NCBI GenBank assembly: GCA_024695565.1 | Contig: JAILHX010000067.1 | Coordinates: 1 to 64,000 of the forward strand | Direction: 5' to 3' | Origin: Saccharofermentans sp. | GTDB lineage: Bacteria > Bacillota_A > Clostridia > Saccharofermentanales > Saccharofermentanaceae | Length of the DNA stretch: 64,000 bases | Shown: positions 34,112-43,091 of the stretch, one piece after another | Position numbering within the stretch: the stretch's first letter is position 1 | Layout of the letters: each line of letters opens with the position of its first letter | Position numbers and translations under genes: made by a program | The notes under the pieces: generated by a model | The model's database searches: none | What the model was told of the DNA's origin: nothing | What the model saw: the letters and a program-made list of their open reading frames with translations, nothing else

Positions 34112-35167
34112 TCAGCCCGCTGCGAAAACTCCGATGAGCTGGATGATAAATCCTAAAATACCGGGTAAGGCAAAGATTCCAAGGATTATCAGGATCAGCA
34201 ATACTATTTTCAGAACTGATACCGGTCTGTTGCAGTTGCCGTTTCCGTTGTGGCCGCTGGCTACAACTTTATAAGCCTTGCCGTTATATCTGCATGCTGA
34301 GACCCATATAGGCACCAGGATGTATCTGAACCTGATGTTCGAATATTCAGTAGACATCTGAACATAACGGCTGTAATCAGCGCTCTCATGCCTTCTTGTA
34401 TCGTATTCACATCTGTTTCTGAGTTCACCGACCTTTGCAGCATACCAAGCTTCATCCATGCCGATCGTGTATTTTTCTGCCGCAAAACCTGCCAGAGCGT
34501 CAGGAGTATAAGGAATAAGATCACTGAGCTTGAATGCAACGACAGAATTAAGGAGCCTGTCGCTGCAGAACCTCCTGCTCGCGCAGACGCAATAGTCGTT
34601 GATATGAGACTCAACGATGCCGGTCCTCTGATACCAGTCAGTATATGTACTGTCACCGCGCTCGTGATTGTAACCGTACTGACCTGAATATGCCGTGATC
34701 GCATCGGCATCAAATGTCCAGTACGGAATATAAACACCTGTGAGGTTTCCGAGGAACTTACCCTTGCGGAACTTCTCAGGTGACCAGAATGCATACTTGT
34801 TCCACTTATAGAACTTCGCCTCAACCTCTTCCTTGGTTACCGAGAACGGGATTATTGCACTGGGCTTGATCCCGCAGTCAGCATAACCTTCGGTAAGAAC
34901 GATGGCAGATCCGCAGAAAGGGCACATGCCCGACATCTGATCTGAATCGTAGAGCATGGAGGCGCCGCAGCTTTTGCATACAACAAGCCTTCTGGCAGTA
35001 CCCCAGTCTGAAGGCGCTGATGCTACTACCGCATTGAAATCGAACTCGCCTGATGCTGTCTGTTCCTCAGGTCTGTGAAGCCTTTTTGTAAATCCGCAGA
35101 AATCACATACCAGGCCGTAACTGGCAACGTCGTATCTCATCGTTCCGCCGCAGCTGCTGCACTTCAT
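34112..35167 (-). CDS. tandem zinc-ribbon protein with C-terminal membrane helix, paralogue 2
   Basis: 351 residues from the ATG at 35167 with GGAGGG before it; a TTG two codons upstream overlaps that site. N-terminal ribbons CSSCG...CDFCG and CKSCG...CPFCG, then IIPFSV, TGVYIPYWTFDA, DWYQRTG and FRYILVPIWVSACRYNGK, then a hydrophobic C-terminus (about 322-350). It is tail-to-tail with paralogue 1 (3-base gap). The pair looks like an inverted duplication. Likely membrane-attached. Confidence 0.7.
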   Translation of the reverse strand: MKCSSCGGTMRYDVASYGLVCDFCGFTKRLHRPEEQTASGEFDFNAVVASAPSDWGTARRLVVCKSCGASMLYDSDQMSGMCPFCGSAIVLTEGYADCGIKPSAIIPFSVTKEEVEAKFYKWNKYAFWSPEKFRKGKFLGNLTGVYIPYWTFDADAITAYSGQYGYNHERGDSTYTDWYQRTGIVESHINDYCVCASRRFCSDRLLNSVVAFKLSDLIPYTPDALAGFAAEKYTIGMDEAWYAAKVGELRNRCEYDTRRHESADYSRYVQMSTEYSNIRFRYILVPIWVSACRYNGKAYKVVASGHNGNGNCNRPVSVLKIVLLILIILGIFALPGILGFIIQLIGVFAAG

Positions 35168-35197
35168 GGCCAAGCCCTCCTTATTCCGTTGTTCAGA

Positions 35198-35665
35198 TCA
35201 CAAGATCTCTTCCATCCCTATCTTCTGAGGCTTTAATCCCATAGCCTCATAAAAAGCTTTTGCTCCCGGATTGCCTTCCCAGACATTGAGCGTAATGTTA
35301 TAGAATCCGCCATCTTTGGCATACTGCTTAACATGCTCATAAAGCGCTTTGCCGACACCCCTGCCTCTTGCCTTCTCATCAACGCAGATATCATCGACAT
35401 AAAGAGTCTTAATATCCGTCAGGACCGAATCTCCGATCACCTGCTTCTCAATGCAGAATGCATGACCCAGTATATTGCCTGATGCATCGTCATATACGAA
35501 GACGGGCGTCTTAGGATCTGTCAGGAGCTTTGCGATCTCATCGCCGTTATATTTTGTAGCAGGACCTTTAAAAAGATCCGGGCGCGCAAAATGATGGACC
35601 ATGTCAACCTGGACCAGTAATTCCAGTATTCCCGGGATGTCTGATTCTACTGCTCTGCGTACCAT
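35198..35665 (-). CDS. GNAT-family N-acetyltransferase
   Basis: 155 residues with the acetyl-CoA loop ARGRGVGKALYEHV and the C-terminal GNPGAKAFYEAMGL typical of GNAT. Full family length. It lies 30 bases upstream of zinc-ribbon paralogue 2 on the same strand. Substrate unknown. Confidence 0.85.
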   Translation of the reverse strand: MVRRAVESDIPGILELLVQVDMVHHFARPDLFKGPATKYNGDEIAKLLTDPKTPVFVYDDASGNILGHAFCIEKQVIGDSVLTDIKTLYVDDICVDEKARGRGVGKALYEHVKQYAKDGGFYNITLNVWEGNPGAKAFYEAMGLKPQKIGMEEIL

Positions 35666-35721
35666 ATCTTTTCCCTTATTCGAACTAATATCATTTTATC
35701 GCTAAATCATCAGTAACGCTA

Positions 35722-36471
35722 TCAAATATATGGCTTAAGCATTCTTACCCACATGTTCATGAGTGTCCTGTGAGGCATTACCTTGCTTAAGAATCTCATG
35801 TATTTCCAGTAGAAAGAACATACTGATACATCTTTGCCCTTATGGCAGTCTTTTAAAGAAGCAGCTACGACCTTCTCCGCGGTAACCATTCCGGGATACT
35901 TAATATCTCTTCCGTCCTTAGTCTTCCTCGGGAGCATCTTCGTATCGACCCAGCCGGGACAGACAGCAGTACAGGTAACAGACTTATTCTCAACATTGAT
36001 GCTCCTTGTAAGTGAGAGCAGGTATGCTTTGCTCGCAGCGTACAGAGCTATATAAGGATTGGGCTGGAATGCAGATGCTGAAGCTACATTAAGCACGAAT
36101 GAACCTTCTGCCATAAGTGGAAGCGCAGCTCTGCAAATCAATGCAGGTGCTTTATCGTTGATGTCGATCATGTCGGATATCTCATCAAGTCCGAATTCAC
36201 TTACGGGAGCCATTCTGGCTGCGCCTGCATTATTGACCAGATATTTGATCTGAGGTTTCTCTTCTTCTATCTTTTTGCAGAGCTCGAAAACAGAATTCTT
36301 ATCTGTCATATCACAGATTACGGGAACGATCTTCTCACCGAATTTTACCTGTAGAGATTCAAGCTTATCCATGCTTCTTCCGACTGCCCACAAAGAGTCG
36401 ACTTCATCAATGATCCTCTTTACGAATTCTTCGCCCAGATCTCCTGTTGCGCCGGTAACGATCGCGATCAT
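35722..36471 (-). CDS. short-chain dehydrogenase/reductase
   Basis: 249 residues. TGATGDLGEEF is the NADP-binding glycine motif, NNAGAAR the central motif, and YAASKAY supplies the catalytic Tyr and Lys with Ser in NVASASA. The C-terminal CSFYWKYMRFLSK region is typical of DltE/SDR-type reductases. Its start overlaps the TetR stop by 4 bases (ATGA), so it is the probable target gene of that regulator. Confidence 0.85.
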   Translation of the reverse strand: MIAIVTGATGDLGEEFVKRIIDEVDSLWAVGRSMDKLESLQVKFGEKIVPVICDMTDKNSVFELCKKIEEEKPQIKYLVNNAGAARMAPVSEFGLDEISDMIDINDKAPALICRAALPLMAEGSFVLNVASASAFQPNPYIALYAASKAYLLSLTRSINVENKSVTCTAVCPGWVDTKMLPRKTKDGRDIKYPGMVTAEKVVAASLKDCHKGKDVSVCSFYWKYMRFLSKVMPHRTLMNMWVRMLKPYI

Positions 36472-37046
36472 CTTCTGTCCCTCAACAATGTTCTGGATAA
36501 GTCTTCTGATGTGATCATCGAGAAATCTGAAGTGTAAAGACTCTTTACGGCATATAGATATACAACGCCCCAGTAGAGTTCTGACAGTTTGCGCGCACTG
36601 CCTGATACGACAGTTCCTTCCTTCTGGCCTTCCCTGATGATCTTCTCGGTAGTCTTATAGAAACTCTGATCTGCATCACCTTCCAAAAGCCGTTGGGTAT
36701 AAAGAGCAATTCCTGCTGCAAACATCTCATCATTTTTGAGACTCTTAATGACGTAATCTGAGAGCATCTTGATCTTCAGATCTGCAGATATCGGAAGCTT
36801 GGAAAACGTAACGAGTTTTTCCGAACCTGCCACCTTATCAGAGATTGCAAAGATAGCAGAATACAATTCCTCTTTTGATTCAAAATAGAGATAGATAGTT
36901 CCCTGCGCTATGCCGATATGCCTGCTCAGTTCACTTATCTTGGTTCCAGCAAAACCGTTCTTCGCAAAGTATAATATCGACTTCTTGATGATGAGATTTT
37001 TGGTCTCTTCCCTTATCTCCTGGCAGCGCTCCTGCGACTTAGGCAT
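36468..37046 (-). CDS. TetR-family transcriptional repressor
   Basis: 192 residues. N-terminal helix-turn-helix KISELSRHIGIAQGTIYLYF (about 34-53) and a helical ligand domain. GGAGAG supports the start. It is first in an operon with the SDR gene and faces a 24-base palindromic operator in its own promoter, so autorepression relieved by a ligand is likely. Ligand unknown. Confidence 0.88.
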   Translation of the reverse strand: MPKSQERCQEIREETKNLIIKKSILYFAKNGFAGTKISELSRHIGIAQGTIYLYFESKEELYSAIFAISDKVAGSEKLVTFSKLPISADLKIKMLSDYVIKSLKNDEMFAAGIALYTQRLLEGDADQSFYKTTEKIIREGQKEGTVVSGSARKLSELYWGVVYLYAVKSLYTSDFSMITSEDLSRTLLRDRR

Positions 37047-37058
37047 ATGACTCTCCTA

Positions 37059-37082
37059 ATGAATGAAAATTTATTCATTCAT
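37059..37082. promoter_or_regulatory. TetR operator (24-base palindrome)
   Basis: ATGAATGA-AAATTTAT-TCATTCAT, perfect 8-base arms around an 8-base centre, 13 bases upstream of the TetR gene and overlapping its -10 area. The form is typical of TetR autoregulation. Confidence 0.8.
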
Positions 37083-37112
37083 AAAATAACACGTCAACCA
37101 CGGGGCTGTCAA
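37083..37112 (-). promoter_or_regulatory. promoter of the TetR/SDR operon
   Basis: Minus strand TTGACA (37112-37107) with TATTTT 18 bases on, and a second TTGACG (37097-37092); the exact pair used is unclear. The palindromic operator starts immediately downstream. Confidence 0.45.
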
Positions 37113-37147
37113 CATATTCCGCTATTAGAGAAAACGTTATTTCCCGG

Positions 37148-37810
37148 TTACATGATGTAGTAACCGGAAGGCTCAGTATCCCTGAATCTGCTGTCAGTAA
37201 AAGTGCCTGATACGACGCCGTAAGCTACTATGTTTCCGGTGTTGCCGTCAATGTCAGTATCAAGATCCAATATGAATTCATCTAGCCTTGCATTCATGCA
37301 GTTGACCGCACCCTTGATCCTGTCTACGGGAGCTCTTAATGCAATGACATAGATATCATAATTATGTGTGTAACCGTGTCCGACATGAGGACCGTAATAT
37401 TCGGTTAACTCATGTGCAGATCCGCGCGGAAGATCAGTCTCGGTTATCTCTCCTGATTTCCAGTGAAGAAAACCGTTCGAGTTTCTGTCGACCATGTAGA
37501 TGACATACTCGGTCGCACCTTCGACAGGTTCCCATCTTAATTCGGGCGAACTGTTCTCGCCTATATCCGTATTGGAGATGACATCTAACCATACTCCGTC
37601 CACCACATCTTCTGAAGTTACTTCGAATGTGTCGAATCCTTCCAGATAGATCCTTGTAACTGCATCTTCACCGTTCATTCCGCCGGTGTATTGTTCAGAA
37701 GAAGAAACCGCAGGTTCACCTGTATTCGCAGTGCAGCCTGCAAGAGGAACACTCAAGAGCATTCCCGCTAATAAGACTATACATCCTGTTTTCTTCAATC
37801 CGTTATTCAT
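37148..37810 (-). CDS. PEBP-family (YbhB/YbcL-like) lipoprotein
   Basis: 220 residues from the ATG at 37810; an ATG at 37822 touches the AAGGAG site and is less likely. Lipobox LAGC. The mature domain has SPELRWEPVEGA, VIYMVDRNSNGFLHW and GPHVGHGYTHNYDIYVIAL, the ligand-pocket motifs of phosphatidylethanolamine-binding/Raf kinase inhibitor-like proteins. It is anchored outside the membrane. Family role in bacteria is poorly known. Confidence 0.78.
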   Translation of the reverse strand: MNNGLKKTGCIVLLAGMLLSVPLAGCTANTGEPAVSSSEQYTGGMNGEDAVTRIYLEGFDTFEVTSEDVVDGVWLDVISNTDIGENSSPELRWEPVEGATEYVIYMVDRNSNGFLHWKSGEITETDLPRGSAHELTEYYGPHVGHGYTHNYDIYVIALRAPVDRIKGAVNCMNARLDEFILDLDTDIDGNTGNIVAYGVVSGTFTDSRFRDTEPSGYYIM

Positions 37811-37843
37811 CGCATCAGTCATCTCCTTCAAATTTTCGCTGTC

Positions 37844-37852
37844 ATTATAGCA
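37844..37852 (-). promoter_or_regulatory. extended -10 promoter (TGCTATAAT) of the PEBP gene
   Basis: Minus strand TG-C-TATAAT lies directly behind the terminator of the upstream gene, 34 bases before the PEBP start. Confidence 0.55.
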
Positions 37853-37854
37853 AA

Positions 37855-37884
37855 ACACCTTCTGCAATCGTATACAGAAGGTGT
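37855..37884 (-). terminator. intrinsic terminator, 10-bp stem
   Basis: ACACCTTCTG pairs with CAGAAGGTGT around a 10-base loop; TTTTG follows on the minus strand (and ATTTTTG on the plus strand). It ends the transcript of the gene at 37914-38495. Confidence 0.75.
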
Positions 37885-37913
37885 ATTTTTGTTTGTTCTT
37901 TTCAAACCGTTTT

Positions 37914-38495
37914 TCAGTCCCACTTCTTGCTGTCCCAGTTAGACTTCTCCCATGAATGGAATCTGTCCAGAAGACTCATCATGATCATCTCTCTCATAGG
38001 CGCCGGAAATACATTGAGTTCGTTGTTAAGCTGATCTCTCATAACATCGAAGTCATCCTGAAGAGCTCTTAATACTGCGCCTTCCCTGTGCCTTGAATCA
38101 GACATCTTGAAGTTGGTAATAGTTTTCTTCAGGATCTTTGCTTCGCCCGTATCCGCCTGGCCAAACTTTGTGCCTGAATATCTGCCCTTGGCATTTGCGA
38201 GTTCTTCCTCAGGTGATATCTGCGGCTCCTCAATATCGGCAGGATCAGTCAGTTCAAATCCCCAGTCTGACAGAACAGAGTCTGCGATCATGTTGATTAG
38301 ACCGAAGCTCGGGTCTTCTGCAGGGTCCAGTTTTCTGACTACTATATCCTTTGCCTTGATCCCGTTGAGGAGAAGATCGACCATATCAGCTCTGATCTTA
38401 ACTCCTAACAGGAATACCTTCTGATCGTCTATCTTGCGCTTGTCATCAAAATATACCAACGGTTCATCTATGTATTTCTCAAGATCAAAAATCAT
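37914..38495 (-). CDS. conserved-looking cytoplasmic protein, unknown function
   Basis: 193 residues from the ATG at 38495, five bases after AAGGAGG; a longer in-frame start at 38552 lacks a site. It begins MIFDLEKYIDEPLVYFDDKR and has no signal peptide or membrane helix. An acidic middle (about 85-110) is followed by a helical C-terminal half with FPAPMREMIMMSLLDRFHSW. No family recognised. Flanked by its own terminator. Confidence 0.6.
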   Translation of the reverse strand: MIFDLEKYIDEPLVYFDDKRKIDDQKVFLLGVKIRADMVDLLLNGIKAKDIVVRKLDPAEDPSFGLINMIADSVLSDWGFELTDPADIEEPQISPEEELANAKGRYSGTKFGQADTGEAKILKKTITNFKMSDSRHREGAVLRALQDDFDVMRDQLNNELNVFPAPMREMIMMSLLDRFHSWEKSNWDSKKWD

Positions 38496-38738
38496 GATGT
38501 CCTCCTTGTCACAAACTGCAGTTCTCATATTCTCTCCAATACATCCGTTCATAATCTATCCGTCCCTTTCCATGAGAGGTATGACTTTATACTACGCCCG
38601 CCTGATTTCGTCGATATTTTCTCTCTGTGAATAATTCGAAAACCTCTTTGAATAAAGTATCAACAATGTGAATTTGTACTTAAAATTTGCGATTTGTAAG
38701 CATATATTATTTATATTAATACTCAAAGGATAGTGATA

Positions 38739-40715
38739 ATGGTAGACGGATATAGTGTACAGCTTGCATTCCTTATCTTTGAATCCATCTTTTGCTTCCT
38801 GTCGGCATTGGTCTATTCAGTAAGCAAAGATTCACTTCAGATAAGAAAATCTGTTGTCTTGTCCCTCAACATCAGTTGTGGTGCCATGCTTCTTTGTGAG
38901 TACTTGTTCTATGTTTACAACGGAAGCCAGAGACCTCTGGACACCTTTATCATGTATATCGTCAACGCCGGCGTGTATTACCTCATAGTAATGCTGCTGT
39001 TCTTCTATACGATGTTTGTATCTTTAAGGCTCTTCCAGAGATTTGATTTTAAGAAGGATATGCCCTGCAGGATCCGCATAATATCTGTTCTGGTCATCGT
39101 AATAATCGGTCTGACACTTGTAACAATATCCCAGTTCACAGGCATTTACTACTATTTTGACAGCAACAACGTATATCAGAGAGGTCCTCTGTTCTGGCTC
39201 TCAGCGGTTATTCCTACCATTGGAGCTATTATTGTCGCTTCGATGATCATCCAGCACAGGGACAAGATCAGTAAGAGCCAGATGCTGGTTCTGCTGTCTT
39301 ATCTTGTATTGCCGATGATCGGCGAAGCAATCCAGATGTTCTGGTTTGGTACTTCTTTATTAAATATCTGTCTTGGCTTATCCGTTCTCCTGATGTTTTT
39401 CGAGAACGTTATACATAAGGAAAAAGAGATCATCAGGGCATCCAAGACCGAGGTCAGGACCGGTCTTGCAAATGAGCACGGCTACATTGAGTGGATCAAT
39501 TCCATGAAGGGTAATCCGGAACTCAAGAAATATGCAGCCGTCTTCTTCGATCTCCGCCGTTTCTCCGACATCAACCGCATCTACGGAATCGAGAACGGTA
39601 ACAGAGTGCTCGCTAACTTCGGTAATATCATGAGCAGCTACATTGAGAGCGATGAGATCATCGGAAGGCAGTTCGGCAATCAGTTTGTAGCGATAATCAA
39701 GAAGAGAAATCTTGATCATTTCCTTGAAGTACTTAAAAAGATAGATGTTCCGTTCATAAATTCAGATTCAGGCAAGGATACGATGGTATCCCTCTCTGCC
39801 AGAGTCGGCGTTTACATGATCGACAGGACTGATCTGAACGGTGAAGATATTCTGGTATTTGCGGGACAGGCACTCGGCGTGGCTAAGTCAAAAGACAGTG
39901 ATGAAGTCGTCATGCTCACGCAGGAATTAATCGATACCATAGCTGACCGCAAAAAGCTCGAGAGCGATATCAAGAAGGGCCTTATGACCTCCGAGTTCAA
40001 TCCGTATTACCAGCCTAAGGTAAACATCAATACCGGTAAGCTCTGCGGTATAGAGGCATTATCCCGCTGGCATCATGACGGCATAACTACAGGTCCGGGG
40101 CTTTACATCGCCCTCATGGAATCAAATGACACTATCCGTCTTCTGGATTTCTCAATGCTGCAGTCAGTATGTGAAGATATCTCCAAGTGGCTCGAAGCAG
40201 GACTAGATGTTCCGACTGTATCCATCAACTTCTCCAGGCGTAATCTCGTTGATGACGGACTGGCTAAGCGTATCGATACTGTAGTCAGGAGCACCGGGAT
40301 CCCGAAGGATCTTATTGAGATCGAAGTAACTGAGAGCAGCGACGAATTCTCGATCAATGTACTCAAGAGCTTTGTTGACGATCTTCATGACCTCGGATAT
40401 AAGGTATCGATCGACGACTTCGGAAGTGCAAGTTCATCCCTTGCCCTGCTCCGCGAGGTTGCATTCGATACGCTTAAGATCGATAAAGGATTTGTCGATC
40501 ATGCAAAGGCAAAAGACATTACCATTCTTACCCACATAGTAAGGCTTGCAAAAGAGATCAATGTTGAGCTCGTTGCAGAAGGCGTTGAACAAAAGAGCCA
40601 GATCGATATCCTTGGGAATCTCGGAGTTGAAGTTATCCAGGGTTATTACTACGATAAGCCTCTCTCAAAAGATGAGATGACAGAAAGACTCAGATCGCCT
40701 GAGTACAAAGAATAA
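38739..40715 (+). CDS. membrane c-di-GMP phosphodiesterase (7TM, degenerate GGDEF, intact EAL)
   Basis: 658 residues from the ATG at 38739 with AAGGA eight bases upstream. About seven helices (1-220), a GGDEF domain in which the active motif is replaced by QFGNQF and the second metal Asp by Arg (FFDLRRF), and an EAL domain (about 410-655). The EAL domain keeps IEALSRW, SINFS, IEVTES, SIDDFG, LKIDK, AEGVE and QGYYYDKP. It should therefore hydrolyse c-di-GMP, with the dead GGDEF possibly sensing GTP. It converges on a diguanylate cyclase gene 20 bases away. Confidence 0.88.
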   Translation: MVDGYSVQLAFLIFESIFCFLSALVYSVSKDSLQIRKSVVLSLNISCGAMLLCEYLFYVYNGSQRPLDTFIMYIVNAGVYYLIVMLLFFYTMFVSLRLFQRFDFKKDMPCRIRIISVLVIVIIGLTLVTISQFTGIYYYFDSNNVYQRGPLFWLSAVIPTIGAIIVASMIIQHRDKISKSQMLVLLSYLVLPMIGEAIQMFWFGTSLLNICLGLSVLLMFFENVIHKEKEIIRASKTEVRTGLANEHGYIEWINSMKGNPELKKYAAVFFDLRRFSDINRIYGIENGNRVLANFGNIMSSYIESDEIIGRQFGNQFVAIIKKRNLDHFLEVLKKIDVPFINSDSGKDTMVSLSARVGVYMIDRTDLNGEDILVFAGQALGVAKSKDSDEVVMLTQELIDTIADRKKLESDIKKGLMTSEFNPYYQPKVNINTGKLCGIEALSRWHHDGITTGPGLYIALMESNDTIRLLDFSMLQSVCEDISKWLEAGLDVPTVSINFSRRNLVDDGLAKRIDTVVRSTGIPKDLIEIEVTESSDEFSINVLKSFVDDLHDLGYKVSIDDFGSASSSLALLREVAFDTLKIDKGFVDHAKAKDITILTHIVRLAKEINVELVAEGVEQKSQIDILGNLGVEVIQGYYYDKPLSKDEMTERLRSPEYKE

Positions 40716-40734
40716 TTCATCCGTGTAAAAGTAA

Positions 40735-42096
40735 TCAGCCGACGGGCTTATTGTGCCATTCGTATTCCGGATGTCTGGAATAGTATTCTTCCTTGACTTC
40801 GTACATCGTGGCATCGGCATTCTGCATGGCCTTGATAATGCTTCCGTCAACATCATCACTATGGCTTGAGCCAACCGCAAAATGAGCCCTGCCCGGACGC
40901 TCACAATTACTAACAAGTATCTCATTAAGCTTGGCAAATTCTTCTTTGTCAGTCTCAGTTGCGATCACCATGAATTCATCGCCGCCGACACGATAGACTT
41001 CGAGCCCGTCATCTCCAAGCTCCTTAAGAGTTGCAGCAACATCCTTAAGAAGATCATCACCGGCCGTGTGTCCCTGAGTATCGTTGGTTGTCTTAAGACC
41101 ATTAACATCAACGAAGAAAATGCCGAACGGTTTTGTGATCGGATTCTGGCTGCTTAGGTCGTCACTGATCCTGTTGTTCATGGCATTACGGTTATATACA
41201 CCGGTCAGAAGATCCGTCGAGCTCATTATCTTCATCTTGCGGATGTTCTGTTCGTTCGCTATCTCTGTTGAGAGAATGAATGCCGTAAGACCCAAAGTCT
41301 CTTTGATCATGAGGGTCTTTGAAGGATCAAAGTTGCCTGCCCAGATATAACCGATCGTCTTATTGTCCGATCTTAACGGGAAGATAACGATCGTCTTAAC
41401 ATTATCGCTTCTTAATGAGTCGATCCATTCGGGAGCGATCTTATGTGCCTCATCCATATCTTTATCATTGGTTATAATAAAGCAGTTGCTCTTCTTGATA
41501 AGTCTCGGCCATGTCTCGATTACCTTATAGAATTCTTCCGTGAGGAACTCCGACAACGGGATCTGATTCGGATCATTGCCGTAGTCTTCGCACAGGAGCT
41601 TATATTCACGCTTCTCATAATCAGTAAGAAGAATGCTGCATCTCTTGGCTCCGCACTGCTCGCGGATGTCAGCGATCACCGCATTCATCGACTCCTGGAA
41701 ATCATCAGTCTCGCGCAGCATGAGACATGTCTTGATAACGTTCGTAGCAGTCTCTGAAGAGATATCCGTCAGCTTATCAATGTCTGCCTTCGGATTCATC
41801 TCATACGAGAACAGGATCATTCCCTTGTCAGGATCGTCAGATTCCAATGGCATCAGGAAAACTTCCATCCATGCATTGTATAACTCGATATCAAAATATG
41901 TGTGGATCGGCTTGTTTGTGAGAACACAGCTGTCGCACAAAGCTTCGAAGTTGGCTGCCTTGGGAATGTATCTCGTATAAGGAACATTGGTCTCAAAGTC
42001 CTCTAAGTTCTTAACAACAGTGCGCTTATAGGCATCGTTGGCATCCGCGACAAAATACCTGTTGTCGTGGTTCTCTTCCTTGAGATCAACTGACAT
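40735..42096 (-). CDS. soluble diguanylate cyclase with PAS-like and GAF-like sensor domains
   Basis: 453 residues. The N-terminus (1-105) is PAS-like, about 120-290 is GAF-like, and 295-450 is a GGDEF domain with intact YRVGGDEF and FFVDVNGLK. The RxxD inhibitory site before GGDEF is absent. No membrane helix. The start at 42096 has no ribosome-binding site; a 15-codon frame ends exactly on it and reads like the missing N-terminus (see findings). It opposes the neighbouring phosphodiesterase, so the pair may tune c-di-GMP. Confidence 0.85.
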   Translation of the reverse strand: MSVDLKEENHDNRYFVADANDAYKRTVVKNLEDFETNVPYTRYIPKAANFEALCDSCVLTNKPIHTYFDIELYNAWMEVFLMPLESDDPDKGMILFSYEMNPKADIDKLTDISSETATNVIKTCLMLRETDDFQESMNAVIADIREQCGAKRCSILLTDYEKREYKLLCEDYGNDPNQIPLSEFLTEEFYKVIETWPRLIKKSNCFIITNDKDMDEAHKIAPEWIDSLRSDNVKTIVIFPLRSDNKTIGYIWAGNFDPSKTLMIKETLGLTAFILSTEIANEQNIRKMKIMSSTDLLTGVYNRNAMNNRISDDLSSQNPITKPFGIFFVDVNGLKTTNDTQGHTAGDDLLKDVAATLKELGDDGLEVYRVGGDEFMVIATETDKEEFAKLNEILVSNCERPGRAHFAVGSSHSDDVDGSIIKAMQNADATMYEVKEEYYSRHPEYEWHNKPVG

Positions 42097-42143
42097 TATG
42101 CAGGCAACACGTTAAAATTAGATACGAAATCCTTATATTCCAT
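42096..42143 (-). CDS. 15-codon upstream frame abutting the diguanylate cyclase gene
   Basis: ATG at 42143, stop TAA sharing a base with the downstream ATG (TAATG). It encodes MEYKDFVSNFNVLPA. It may be a coupling leader, or the true N-terminus of the PAS domain split off by a one-base frameshift. Confidence 0.4.
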   Translation of the reverse strand: MEYKDFVSNFNVLPA

Positions 42144-42190
42144 AGTTCTTCTCGAATAGAGTAAAAATATATGCGTATTATACTACTTGA

Positions 42191-43051
42191 TCAGCCTTCG
42201 TTCACACCCAAAGCCTCTGCGGTATCGATGATGACAACGCAGTCAGGTTCTACGTTCTGCAATATCTCGACCATCATGTCTTCCGGTACGGAAATGCATC
42301 CGTATGTGTACGGATTTACGCCGTGACAATGCAGGAAGATAGCAGATCCCCTGAGCAATGTTCCCTCAATGTTGAAGCTTATGCTCAGGCAGTACTGATA
42401 TGCCAGATCGTGCTCGATCAGATGCTCGCTTCTGTCAGTATCAAGGTCCGGATAATCGTTAATGCTTACCATATCGTTGTAGTGCATCCCCTCGCCAAGA
42501 TCACTCGACCAATAGAGGTCGTCAGTTACCTGGACATAAGGGATTGCACATCCGGGATCGGGCGAGATGCCGAACGCCCTGGTAAAGAAATATCTTCCGA
42601 TAGGAGTCTTGCCGCACCCTTCGTAACGCTCTTCATCAAGTATCAGACCGTTCCATCCGACATAACCCGGAGTAGATAAAATCTCTATCCAGAATCCGTT
42701 CTCGTCGCGCTCATGCATCGACACGGTACAGAACTCGGTATCCATGCTCTCGCCTGCTACGATAACCATCTGGGTAACCGATTCATCCTGAGCCTCCGGA
42801 AGGGCTCTGACCCATTCAGGCGATATGTTTTCTGGTTCAGGAAGAGGTTCCGTCGTTTCTTCTGTTGTTGTCGTAGCAGCTGTTGTTGTAGTTGTAGTCG
42901 CTTCTGTTGCGTCGGTCTCAGTAGCGGTGTTCTCGAAAACCGTTGTCTCCTGCTCACTTATAAGAGAAGCCTCTGCCGTCTCTGCTGCAGAGCATGCAGC
43001 AAGAGACAGGCAAAGGCCTAAAATACAAATACCGCTGATTAACTTCTTCAT
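42191..43051 (-). CDS. L,D-transpeptidase (YkuD-type) lipoprotein
   Basis: 286 residues. Lipobox LAAC (about 17-20), a long Thr/Ala/Glu linker (about 40-72) to span the wall, then a YkuD-type domain: GKTPIGRYFFTRAFG, IPYVQVTDDLYW, and the catalytic stretch FLHCHGVNPYTYGCISVPED with His and the Cys of GCIS. Such enzymes cross-link or trim peptidoglycan at the cell surface. It lies 40 bases after the alanine dehydrogenase gene on the same strand; no close ribosome-binding site is visible. Confidence 0.8.
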   Translation of the reverse strand: MKKLISGICILGLCLSLAACSAAETAEASLISEQETTVFENTATETDATEATTTTTTAATTTTEETTEPLPEPENISPEWVRALPEAQDESVTQMVIVAGESMDTEFCTVSMHERDENGFWIEILSTPGYVGWNGLILDEERYEGCGKTPIGRYFFTRAFGISPDPGCAIPYVQVTDDLYWSSDLGEGMHYNDMVSINDYPDLDTDRSEHLIEHDLAYQYCLSISFNIEGTLLRGSAIFLHCHGVNPYTYGCISVPEDMMVEILQNVEPDCVVIIDTAEALGVNEG

Positions 43052-43091
43052 AAGAAACGGTCTTATAAGTAATTCATCTCCTTAAGAAGAA

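Noticed and set aside
42757..43085. Several frames over the Thr-rich linker of the L,D-transpeptidase gene
   Set aside because: Low-complexity shadows (poly-Gln, poly-Cys, poly-Val) of the repetitive linker codons.
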